Shown one piece after another: positions 1 through 6,535 of a stretch of DNA of 19,465 nt. Below the pieces are notes generated by a model, which saw only the letters and a list, made by a program, of their open reading frames with translations, had not been told where the DNA came from and ran no database searches. The stretch's first letter is position 1. The number at the start of each line of letters is the position of its first letter. The position numbers and the translations under genes were made by a program. The stretch lies in NCBI GenBank assembly GCA_041907145.1, contig JAYRHW010000211.1, forward strand, positions 1-19,465, read 5' to 3'. The stretch comes from JAFLCA01 sp041907145 (GTDB lineage: Bacteria > Bdellovibrionota_C > UBA2361 > JAFLCA01).

Positions 1-18
1 GCGTGAACGGTTACCATT

Positions 19-45
19 TTGTGAACTCCTGCAAAAATCTATAAT
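19..45 (+). promoter_or_regulatory. Candidate sigma-70 promoter of slyX
   Basis: A perfect TATAAT lies at 40-45, with TTGTGA at 19-24 as the best -35 candidate. The spacer is 15 nt, shorter than the preferred 17. The predicted start of transcription is near 52, about 25 nt before the slyX start codon. The -10 box is convincing; the -35 assignment is uncertain. Confidence 0.5.
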
Positions 46-76
46 CAGTGAAGCGTCTAAGCATGGGAAAGTATGT

Positions 77-289
77 ATGAAGGGTGAAAAATTGGAGCTC
101 GAAGGCAGGATAATAGATCTGGAAAGCCAGATTGCTTTCCTACAGGTTACGGTGGACGAACTGAATGCGGTCGTGACGAGGCAACAAAGCACCATCGACG
201 ATCTAAGCGAGCGGTTCAAGGAACTGACTACTCAACTGAAGGATTCCATGATCGAGAAGGACAATGTTAGCAAGCCTCCGCACTACTAA
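77..289 (+). CDS. slyX: SlyX family protein
   Basis: This 70-residue protein is a short acidic coiled coil with heptad-spaced Leu, Ile and Val over residues 5-57 and the C-terminal PPHY that marks SlyX. Its length is normal for the family (about 70 residues). SlyX is a small cytosolic protein named from a locus beside slyD in Escherichia coli; its biochemical role is unknown, and a coiled-coil oligomer is the usual expectation. The ATG at 77 follows a GGGAAAG purine stretch at 65-71. The next gene begins 36 nt after the stop with no obvious terminator between, so the two may be cotranscribed. No slyD is visible in the window. The family call is firm; the function is not established. Confidence 0.9.
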   Translation: MKGEKLELEGRIIDLESQIAFLQVTVDELNAVVTRQQSTIDDLSERFKELTTQLKDSMIEKDNVSKPPHY

Positions 290-325
290 CGCCGATCCCA
301 GAAGGTTTTCGCAGCGGGAAAGTTC

Positions 326-1198
326 ATGAAATTCGAGATCGAGACCCCTCCTACTCCCGAAGCAGTGAAGGTTTCCGCTGCGCCTGGCCGCCCCCTTCCG
401 ACAGTAGAATTCGAGCCCCCAGCCTGGGGAGGCTGGCTCCTGCTGCGCTGGTTGGCGCGCCTCGGCTGCCTCGCCGGGCTAGCTCTGTTTATTGCCGGCA
501 CTTTCTATGTCGAGCGATTCGACCAAGCCCTCAGCATCCACCCGGAGCTGCTCCAGGAACCCCAGCAAGAGCTCAATCGGGATTCAACTTTCCCATTCGA
601 ATATCGCGGGCATCGATATGAAGTCGAGCCGGTGGCGGACTATCTCATCAGCGGGCTCGTTGTCACGCACAATGATATTTCCAGCATTGCTGACGCTTAT
701 CACACCAGTGACTCGGTAGACTTTCGCGATATTTGCCTCGTGTGGGGAACGAATCTAACTTCCGGTGCATTTCGAAATGTGGAGTACTGGAGCATGCCCT
801 GGTCTTGCCACTTTAAACCCAAAAATCGGCATGCATATGCGGCCTTCAATCAGGCCGAACTTTCCAATAACCACCTCTTGGCTGCCGATGAGACAGTACG
901 ATCCGCTATCGAGAAATTTCAAGTTGGAGATCAGATTCAATTGCGGGGGAAACTCATTAACTACTGGCCTCAGGGTCAGCCGGAGACCAAGCGTAAAACC
1001 AGCCTAACGAGGGATGACACCGGAGACGGGGCCTGCGAGGTACTTTGGGTCGAGGCAGCGAGCATTCTTCGCCCAGGCTCTACCGGTTGGCATCAAGTTC
1101 AGAGCTTTGGGAAGCTGCTGCTGACCGGATCGCTCGCACTTATGATCATACTCTTCTTCGTTACGCCCTTGGGATCCTACCGAAGATTTCGCTGGTGA
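326..1198 (+). CDS. Conserved two-span membrane protein of unknown function
   Basis: This 290-residue protein has a Pro-rich N-terminus, a membrane helix at about residues 44-62, a soluble middle part and a second membrane helix at about 263-282, followed by a short basic tail. The soluble part (about 88-247) has a pattern I recognise from uncharacterised bacterial proteins: YRGHRYEVEP, a Gly-Leu-Val-Val strand, DICLVWGTN, LSNNHLLAAD, a GDQIQLRGKL strand and a DTGDGACEVLWVEA ending. Cys137, Cys161 and Cys237 are the notable cysteines of this part. The GD-hydrophobic-RGKL stretch resembles an OB-fold-like strand, which is only an impression. Both termini probably lie in the cytoplasm with the soluble domain in the periplasm. 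A GGGAAAG sequence precedes the ATG. No specific function can be given. Confidence 0.75.
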   Translation: MKFEIETPPTPEAVKVSAAPGRPLPTVEFEPPAWGGWLLLRWLARLGCLAGLALFIAGTFYVERFDQALSIHPELLQEPQQELNRDSTFPFEYRGHRYEVEPVADYLISGLVVTHNDISSIADAYHTSDSVDFRDICLVWGTNLTSGAFRNVEYWSMPWSCHFKPKNRHAYAAFNQAELSNNHLLAADETVRSAIEKFQVGDQIQLRGKLINYWPQGQPETKRKTSLTRDDTGDGACEVLWVEAASILRPGSTGWHQVQSFGKLLLTGSLALMIILFFVTPLGSYRRFRW

Positions 1199-1206
1199 TA
1201 GTGGAA

Positions 1207-1240
1207 CTTGGTGGTGGGAGCACGAGGCCCCACCACCAAG
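1207..1240. terminator. Hairpin between convergent genes
   Basis: CTTGGTGGTGGG at 1207-1218 and CCCACCACCAAG at 1229-1240 form a perfect 12-bp stem with a 10-nt loop. It lies exactly between the stop of the plus-strand membrane protein and the stop of the minus-strand collagen-like gene, so it could end transcription from both sides. Neither side has a strong T-tract, so intrinsic termination is probable rather than certain. Confidence 0.6.
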
Positions 1241-1249
1241 CATGTTCGC

Positions 1250-2710
1250 CTAATTTTGAATGAATGTTACATACGTTGCCCAAGGCGATACCGTTCGCAC
1301 CACGAACTGATAAGGATTCGTAAATGGCGTGGGAGAGCCACCACAGACCGCGGTCACACGGTAATTCTCCAGCGCGGATATCCCAAAGGGGGCGATAACG
1401 TACGTCGCCGCCGAAGATCCACCGACATACATAGCATCGGAGAGCCCGCCAGCCCCGAACCCGGCATAAACCCTGCGACGACCTGAAGTGTCTGCAAACG
1501 GTGAGAAGAACAAATTATATTCGTAAATTCTCACATTTGCGGCTGCACTCGCCGTAGCGCTGGTGTCCACGGAACTCGTGATAACCCGGCAACCGTCAGC
1601 ACCACCACATACCGATGATAAATCAACTACCGGGCAGTTCGACGTCGGTAAGGCCGAGACAGTTACACGGGGCATAGCGCCTGAAGGCCCGACAGGGCCT
1701 TGCACGCCTTGCGGACCCTGTGGACCTTGCGGACCAACTGGCCCCATCGCTCCAGTGGCTCCAGTCAATCCGATTGGCCCCTGGGGACCTACAGCACCAG
1801 TCTCACCTCGTGGCCCCGCAGGACCAGCGGCTCCTGTGGCTCCGGTCTGACCCGCAGGTCCTTGGGGACCAGTAAGTCCTATGAGCCCTCGTTCACCCTG
1901 AGGACCTTGGGGACCCACTGCACCAGCCGGGCCGGTTGCACCTGTTGGTCCAACAGGTCCCTGTGGACCGATCGGACCGGTAAGGCCGCGCTCACCCTGA
2001 GGACCTTGGGGACCGACTGCGCCAGTTGCGCCCGTTGCACCGGTTTGACCAATAGGACCTTGCGGACCCGTAGGACCAGCGGGTCCCCGCTCGCCTGCCA
2101 ATCCCTGCGGACCAGCCGGCCCGACCGCTCCGCGCTCTCCTTGGGGCCCTTGTTGACCCGCGGGACCAACAGCACCCCGTTCGCCCTGAGGCCCGGCAAC
2201 ACCGGCTGGGCCAGACAGTCCACGCTCACCTTGAATTCCCTGCTGCCCTTGCAATCCGCGCGGACCTGCCTCTCCTTGATCTCCCTTGTCACCTTTATCG
2301 CCTTTATCTCCTTTGGCACCCGCGGGCCCCTGTGGGCCGACGGGGAGATTGATCGTAATACTGTCCGAATCGCTTTGCGTGGCGTGCAGGCCGTTAATCA
2401 GAGCTTGCGTGGTGCGTTCATTCGACTCGATGCGATCATGCGCGTTCTGCAGCTCAACATCTTGAATCTCGTTTCTATGTTTTACCTCCGAAAGTGCACC
2501 TTCCGCAGCTGAAAGGCGAATACTATTATTCTTTGTATTTTTCTTGACCTTCGTTACTTCCTTCTTCGCATTGAACACCGGCGCCGCGAAACTTGGCGTC
2601 GCGGTCACAAGGAATATTGGAAGTGTAAGAATGGTTAAGAAGGACTTTTCGAGGAAGGGACGCGGGACGATAGGACAGCGATCACGGAACAAAGCCGTAC
2701 CGAGCTTCAT
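1250..2710 (-). CDS. Secreted collagen-like protein
   Basis: This 486-residue protein starts at an ATG preceded by AGGGGG. An N-terminal hydrophobic segment (about 23-42) ends in SFAAP, a plausible signal peptidase site, though the n-region is long. Residues about 65-108 form a charged, heptad-like helix that could act as a trimerisation stalk. Residues 125-346 are 74 uninterrupted Gly-X-Y triplets, rich in GPQ, GPA, GER and Thr-bearing triplets such as GAT and GQT. The C-terminal 140 residues are a beta-rich, Gly/Ser/Tyr-containing domain with Cys359, Cys368, Cys374 and Cys456. Proteins of this layout form collagen triple helices on bacterial surfaces and often mediate adhesion or biofilm structure. 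There is no LPXTG or other anchor, so it is secreted or outer-membrane associated. The divergent neighbours are glycosyltransferases, which may modify it. Confidence 0.9.
   Translation of the reverse strand: MKLGTALFRDRCPIVPRPFLEKSFLTILTLPIFLVTATPSFAAPVFNAKKEVTKVKKNTKNNSIRLSAAEGALSEVKHRNEIQDVELQNAHDRIESNERTTQALINGLHATQSDSDSITINLPVGPQGPAGAKGDKGDKGDKGDQGEAGPRGLQGQQGIQGERGLSGPAGVAGPQGERGAVGPAGQQGPQGERGAVGPAGPQGLAGERGPAGPTGPQGPIGQTGATGATGAVGPQGPQGERGLTGPIGPQGPVGPTGATGPAGAVGPQGPQGERGLIGLTGPQGPAGQTGATGAAGPAGPRGETGAVGPQGPIGLTGATGAMGPVGPQGPQGPQGVQGPVGPSGAMPRVTVSALPTSNCPVVDLSSVCGGADGCRVITSSVDTSATASAAANVRIYEYNLFFSPFADTSGRRRVYAGFGAGGLSDAMYVGGSSAATYVIAPFGISALENYRVTAVCGGSPTPFTNPYQFVVRTVSPWATYVTFIQN
1894..2091 (-). 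repeat. Imperfect tandem 99-bp repeat in the collagen-like region
   Basis: The segment starting with CACCCTGAGGACCTTGGGGA occurs at 1894 and again at 1993, exactly 99 bp (33 codons) apart. At protein level this is the block AVGPQGPQGERGL at residues 231-243 and 264-276. The copies diverge towards their ends. Such repeats can expand or contract by slippage or recombination in steps that keep the Gly-X-Y frame. Confidence 0.7.
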
Positions 2711-2747
2711 AAAACCCCCTAATCATAAAACCCTGACCAACCCTAAG
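2711..2747 (-). promoter_or_regulatory. Leader with three TTAGGG-like direct repeats
   Basis: Reading on the minus strand just upstream of the collagen-like start codon, TTAGGGTT, TCAGGGTT and TTAGGGGG follow one another with offsets of 10 and 14 nt. The last copy contains the ribosome binding site. The spacing of about one helical turn for the first pair could suit a regulator, or the last copy could simply be the Shine-Dalgarno sequence. I found no convincing -10/-35 pair for this gene. Confidence 0.3.
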
Positions 2748-2966
2748 GATTGTTATGGGACAAGTTCGCGATGGTGTGATTCATGCCCCAAACAGGCGGA
2801 TTATTCCCCCTTTGCAATACTTGCATGAGCCCGGGCTTTGCTGGACTTTTCTCGTGTATAGCTGAGGAGCTTATCGACTCCCGCTCGAGCCCTAATGGAA
2901 TACCCGCGGCCCACAATTTCAAGCGCGTCACAACTTTCCGTACGTGCGGGAAGCGATTCACCTTCC

Positions 2967-2995
2967 TTGCCTTCAAATACCTAAATCGCTACTAT
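2967..2995 (+). promoter_or_regulatory. Candidate promoter of the glycosyltransferase unit
   Basis: TTGCCT at 2967-2972 and TACTAT at 2990-2995 are separated by 17 nt. Transcription would begin near 3002, about 30 nt before the ATG at 3034. This placement supports the 3034 start, because a GTG start at 2944 would lie upstream of the promoter. Confidence 0.45.
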
Positions 2996-3033
2996 TCCGC
3001 CCAGTTTCTAGCCACGCCCCTCGGAGTGCGAGC

Positions 3034-4737
3034 ATGGATGCCTTCAATTCAACTCCCTACAACTTATCGCTAAATCCCGGACAGCGGCCGGAACAGGTTG
3101 TTTGGCATGCAAAAGGCAGTCTCATCCTCCTAATATTGACCGCTGCAGCAATTCCAGCGCTGCTTTTCATGGATTATTTAAGCTTTGAGCCGCGGTTTTT
3201 GATTCGCAGTCGGGTCTTTATCGACGATGCCTTTTACTACTATCAAGTTGCATTCAACGTTTGGCACGGCAGAGGGATGACCTTCGATGGCATTAACCTT
3301 TCGAACGGATTTCAACCGCTTTGGCTCCTGATAATTCTTGCGCTCACCCCCCTCACCGACAAGACAGGGATGCTGCCTCTGGTACTCGTGGTTCAGGCGC
3401 TCTTCCTAACTGGCGGGCTGTGCTTCCTCGGCTTTACGATGCTGGCCCGTAGATCGGGACCCCTTGCGACGATTCTGATCTTTCTCTGTCTTGGTCTCTT
3501 TTCGAACTTCATACGAACATGCTTCCTTGGCCTCGAGACGAGCCTATACGTCTTCTGTTGGGGCATTTCTTTACTAATGCTGTCCAAGGCCGAGAACAAG
3601 AACTTCCGGCAGGAGGATTTGTTCGCAGTGGGATTAAGCGCCGCAGTTCTCAATCTAGCGAGAACTGATAGCCTGGTGTTCTCGGTCTTTGTTGGCGGAT
3701 ATATCGTCTTGCGTTGCGGAGTTCGCTCCGCTCTGAGCTACGCTCTGCCTTTGCTACTTATCGTCGGCTCTTATCTCGCATCAAACCTGATTATCTTCGG
3801 AAATTTGATGCCTATCAGCGGCGCCGCGAAACAAGCATACTCATTCTCCACGCTGGCAAATGTGAGCGCCTCTACGGGACAACCGAGTTGGCTGTTACTT
3901 CTCCAGAACTTGCTCTGGCCCCTAGCGGAAGCTGCGTATTATCCGATTCTTGCCGCAGTTGCCTTGAACGTCGTCCTTTTGGCTTACTGCGTCATTAGGC
4001 GCGAAATTACTGTAGGCTTATTCGCTTCATTCGTAGTCGCTAAATATTTAGTCTATAGCTGCCTTTATTTTCGGCACGCGACATACGCTTGGTACTATGC
4101 GCCGGATTATATCGGCGGGGCGCTGCTTGCCATTCTTTTTTGGCGCGACGCTGATAATTTTTTTCGCAGGCGCTTCCGACTTGCAATCTATGCGCCGCTG
4201 GTAGCTCTCGCCGCTGGGTTCGTTATTTGGCTGGCACACTGGCAGTACAAGCAAGAATCCGAACATTGGACCTACGCTCGAAACATTCAATCTGTCGAAA
4301 CTTTTCCGACGAGTGAAGTAGACCTGTTTTATCTGGCCGCAATTGAGTTTCAGCGCCAGCCGGAACTTTCCCCTTTGATCTTTGGAATGCATAACTCAGG
4401 TATTTTCGGGTATTTCTCGGGTCTTAGCGTGGTTAATTTTGATGGGCTCATCAACGGGCAAAAGAGGTTGGATTATATCCGGCGCTACGGCTACGACTTT
4501 GCTCAATACATGGATGAAGCGCAGCCGATTGACGCTTACGTTGATTTCATTTCCCACGGTGCAAAGCCAAGCTACGATGCTATTTTTCTAAAACGTGGAT
4601 TCGTCGAAGTCCCCTTGCATGAATCGCTGGAGAGAAAATACGGCGCCGCGAAATTCACTAATGCCGGCGGAAAGTTGACTCTTTATGTACGCTCGGCACT
4701 CGTTAGTCATTTTAAAGAGACTGTCGGACTAGAGTAG
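3034..4737 (+). CDS. GT-C type membrane glycosyltransferase
   Basis: This protein of 567 residues is polytopic, with about ten or more hydrophobic spans. After the first helix (about 29-47) comes the acidic loop motif IDDAFYYYQ (Asp64, Asp65), then a DGINLSNGFQPLW stretch. The latter matches the [T/L]NG[F/Y]xPLW signature of GT-C enzymes related to ArnT and protein O-mannosyltransferases, where the acidic loop residues serve the lipid-phosphate sugar donor. Such enzymes move a sugar from a polyprenyl-phosphate donor to a periplasmic acceptor. The C-terminal 130 residues are soluble and probably periplasmic. I chose the ATG at 3034, which has GGAG about 8 nt upstream, over an in-frame GTG at 2944 that has no good ribosome binding site. 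The GT32-like gene follows 26 nt later, and the collagen-like gene is divergent. Donor and acceptor cannot be read from the sequence. Confidence 0.8.
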   Translation: MDAFNSTPYNLSLNPGQRPEQVVWHAKGSLILLILTAAAIPALLFMDYLSFEPRFLIRSRVFIDDAFYYYQVAFNVWHGRGMTFDGINLSNGFQPLWLLIILALTPLTDKTGMLPLVLVVQALFLTGGLCFLGFTMLARRSGPLATILIFLCLGLFSNFIRTCFLGLETSLYVFCWGISLLMLSKAENKNFRQEDLFAVGLSAAVLNLARTDSLVFSVFVGGYIVLRCGVRSALSYALPLLLIVGSYLASNLIIFGNLMPISGAAKQAYSFSTLANVSASTGQPSWLLLLQNLLWPLAEAAYYPILAAVALNVVLLAYCVIRREITVGLFASFVVAKYLVYSCLYFRHATYAWYYAPDYIGGALLAILFWRDADNFFRRRFRLAIYAPLVALAAGFVIWLAHWQYKQESEHWTYARNIQSVETFPTSEVDLFYLAAIEFQRQPELSPLIFGMHNSGIFGYFSGLSVVNFDGLINGQKRLDYIRRYGYDFAQYMDEAQPIDAYVDFISHGAKPSYDAIFLKRGFVEVPLHESLERKYGAAKFTNAGGKLTLYVRSALVSHFKETVGLE

Positions 4738-4763
4738 GACCTTCGGGGTATTGAGGAGATGAA

Positions 4764-5585
4764 GTGGTCGATTCCGACGAACTAAATTTCGATATTTTGT
4801 TAGGCCGCGACACGGAGCAATACCAGAAGCTTCTGCGCAACGAAGGCCTCTTCGATCTCTGTACCAGGCCCGTCGCGCCCGCAGATGCTTTGAGCATTTT
4901 CCGGGCCGTGTATGAGAAAGATAGCCGGAGCCCCTCTCTCGATTACGCTGGATTCGGAGTGCCCCCGATTATCCACCAAATTTGGGTAGGTGGCCGTCCC
5001 GTTCCGGAAAAGTATCTCAGGTACCAAGAAAGCGTTCAGACTAGAAACCCCGACTTTCAATACCACCTTTGGACCGACGATAAGGTCCGCGACCTTAACC
5101 TCATTAATCAAGATCTGTATGACAACGCCGAGCAGATCGTCGACAAGGCAGATCTCCTTCGGTACGAATTATTATATAAGTTTGGTGGAGTTTACATTGA
5201 CCTCGATATCGAGTGCTTACGCCCACTCCGCCCTTTGCACCGGGACTTGAATTTTTACACCTGCATCGCGCCGCTGCGATTCGGATCGCTGATCGTAAAC
5301 AACGCGATAGTCGGTGCAGTCAAGGAGCATCCAATTCTGCAAGCTTGCCTTTCTATGTTGAAGGAGCGGGATTATCTCGATTTTTTGCGCTCCCAACGTA
5401 AGGAGCATGGGAGGCTGCTTCCGATATTTGCAGGCCTTCATTTTACCCGCGCCATCTTGACTCAGCGTGCCGCATTGGAGAATGGAGGCGTTATTTTCCC
5501 TCCTCCATTCTTTTACCCTGAGGTGGGTGCAATTACCCCGCACGCGTACACGATTCATTATTGGGACGCGACCTGGCAGTCCTGA
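4764..5585 (+). CDS. GT32-like glycosyltransferase with DXD motif
   Basis: This 273-residue soluble protein carries the classic signature of the sugar-binding DXD (Gly_transf_sug / OCH1-like) family. It has IPPIIHQIW-type entry (here PPIIHQIWVGG, about 67-77), a PDFQYHLWTDD stretch, then KADLLRYELLYKFGGVYIDLD with Asp146 and Asp148 as the metal- and nucleotide-sugar-binding DXD pair. The C-terminal YTIHYWDATW fits the family's terminal His/Trp motif. These enzymes use nucleotide sugars in the cytoplasm. The GTG start at 4764 is preceded by GAGGAG at 4753-4758. It lies 26 nt after the GT-C gene and is probably cotranscribed with it. The first 60 residues before the catalytic fold are not recognisable. 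The pair may act in sequence on one glycan or glycoprotein; the collagen-like protein is the obvious nearby candidate, but this is inference. Confidence 0.85.
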   Translation: MVDSDELNFDILLGRDTEQYQKLLRNEGLFDLCTRPVAPADALSIFRAVYEKDSRSPSLDYAGFGVPPIIHQIWVGGRPVPEKYLRYQESVQTRNPDFQYHLWTDDKVRDLNLINQDLYDNAEQIVDKADLLRYELLYKFGGVYIDLDIECLRPLRPLHRDLNFYTCIAPLRFGSLIVNNAIVGAVKEHPILQACLSMLKERDYLDFLRSQRKEHGRLLPIFAGLHFTRAILTQRAALENGGVIFPPPFFYPEVGAITPHAYTIHYWDATWQS

Positions 5586-5598
5586 CTTATGGAGTCAG
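5582..5598. terminator. Small hairpin between convergent genes
   Basis: CTGACT at 5582-5587 and AGTCAG at 5593-5598 give a 6-bp stem with a 5-nt loop. The hairpin includes the stop codon of the GT32-like gene and sits in the 29-nt gap before the stop of the convergent permease gene. It is short and lacks a T-tract, so it is a weak terminator candidate. Confidence 0.3.
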
Positions 5599-5614
5599 TT
5601 AACCGACAGAGACC

Positions 5615-6535
5615 CTATCGATCCTGGCGATCTTGAAGCTCCGCACCACGGGCCCTGCCCTCTATATTCTGGTAGGCCGCAAGACTGAGAAGAACGACAA
5701 GCATGCCGAAATATTGCGAGAGTGTCAGAAACTCGCCAAGTATGAGAATCGAAAACAGCGCCGTAAAGATTGGTTCGAGCTTCGACATGAGACTGTACTG
5801 GAACGCCCCCAAAGCAGCGATGCCGTAGAACATCCCAAAGGTACCAAGAATGAGAGACACGGCGGCGCAAAGTACCCAGCCGTACCCTGCCGCAGACTGT
5901 GGAGCAGCGGCGGGATCGATTAACAACAATACCAAACTGAAAAAAGCAGCGGTGCTAAACACTTGGGCACCTATCGTCGCCGGGCTATTGCTGGCCATTT
6001 GTCGTCCAAAAATATATAGGCGAAAGGTAGTCACGATCGCCGCCATAGAGGCCAAGCCGAGCCCCGTCACGCTTAGTCCATCCAAATTGTTCCATAGGTC
6101 TACGACGAAACTGAGACCAACAAGTGCTGTAATAGTCGTGCCTATGGCTATGGGTGTTAGCCTCTGCTGTCCCAAGGCAGCCAGCAAGAAGAGCAACATA
6201 ATGGTGTGCGAAAATACGACAATGATGGTGACTGGGCCAGGCAAGTATCGCAGCGATGAAATAATTCCAATCACGGAGAGAGCCTGAAAGAATCCTCCCC
6301 AGAGCATGGCCCGATTCTCAGAAGGTTTTGGCAGCAAAGGCAGACTGCGAACTATGCAGTAGAAACTCAGCGAAAGTCCGCGTAAAAATGTCGTTATCAG
6401 AATTACATAGGTGGCATTGGCGCCATCATCATAGGCTTTGCGCGCCGCGGAGGGATACAGCCCGTAAATGACTGCCGCCGCAAAAGCGATGAACAGCCCC
6501 TTACTCTTGGACTCAGATCTACTTGGCAGCGGCAT
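5615..6535 (-). CDS. DMT superfamily (EamA-like) permease
   Basis: This 306-residue membrane protein has about ten hydrophobic helices in two EamA-like halves. The second half ends with the typical stretch around ALGAFQYSLMSKLEPIFTALFS and LGEFLTLSQYFGM, corresponding to the family pattern in which LEP and a GE pair mark helices 8-9. The permease acts in the inner membrane, usually exporting or importing small metabolites, and the substrate is not predictable. Its start codon lies inside the 3' end of the upstream binding-protein gene (17-nt overlap), so translation is probably coupled. Pairing of a DMT permease with a periplasmic Leu/Ile/Val-type binding protein is unusual because DMT carriers are not known to need one. 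Confidence 0.85.
   Translation of the reverse strand: MPLPSRSESKSKGLFIAFAAAVIYGLYPSAARKAYDDGANATYVILITTFLRGLSLSFYCIVRSLPLLPKPSENRAMLWGGFFQALSVIGIISSLRYLPGPVTIIVVFSHTIMLLFLLAALGQQRLTPIAIGTTITALVGLSFVVDLWNNLDGLSVTGLGLASMAAIVTTFRLYIFGRQMASNSPATIGAQVFSTAAFFSLVLLLIDPAAAPQSAAGYGWVLCAAVSLILGTFGMFYGIAALGAFQYSLMSKLEPIFTALFSILILGEFLTLSQYFGMLVVLLSLAAYQNIEGRARGAELQDRQDR

Larger units (their letters stand above)
2711..3033. other. Divergent intergenic region
   Basis: This 323-bp stretch separates the collagen-like gene (minus) from the glycosyltransferase unit (plus). It holds the repeat-bearing leader of the collagen-like gene on one side and a reasonable sigma-70 promoter for the glycosyltransferase on the other. 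Open frames across it have no ribosome binding site and no protein-like composition. An AGCCCGGGCT palindrome near 2828 has no assigned role. Confidence 0.55.

Noticed and set aside
1673..2338. Short regularly spaced repeats resembling a CRISPR array
   Set aside because: The repeats follow the 9-bp Gly-X-Y periodicity of a coding region; there are no spacers of uniform length and no cas genes.
1700..2512. Long plus-strand open frame (270 codons) across the collagen-like gene
   Set aside because: It is the antisense of the Gly-X-Y repeats; its Thr/Ser/Arg-rich translation, lack of ribosome binding site and complete overlap with a convincing gene mark it as a shadow.
2944..3033. N-terminal extension of the GT-C protein from a GTG at 2944
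   Set aside because: Poor ribosome binding site, and the best promoter lies downstream of it; the extension does not look like part of the family.
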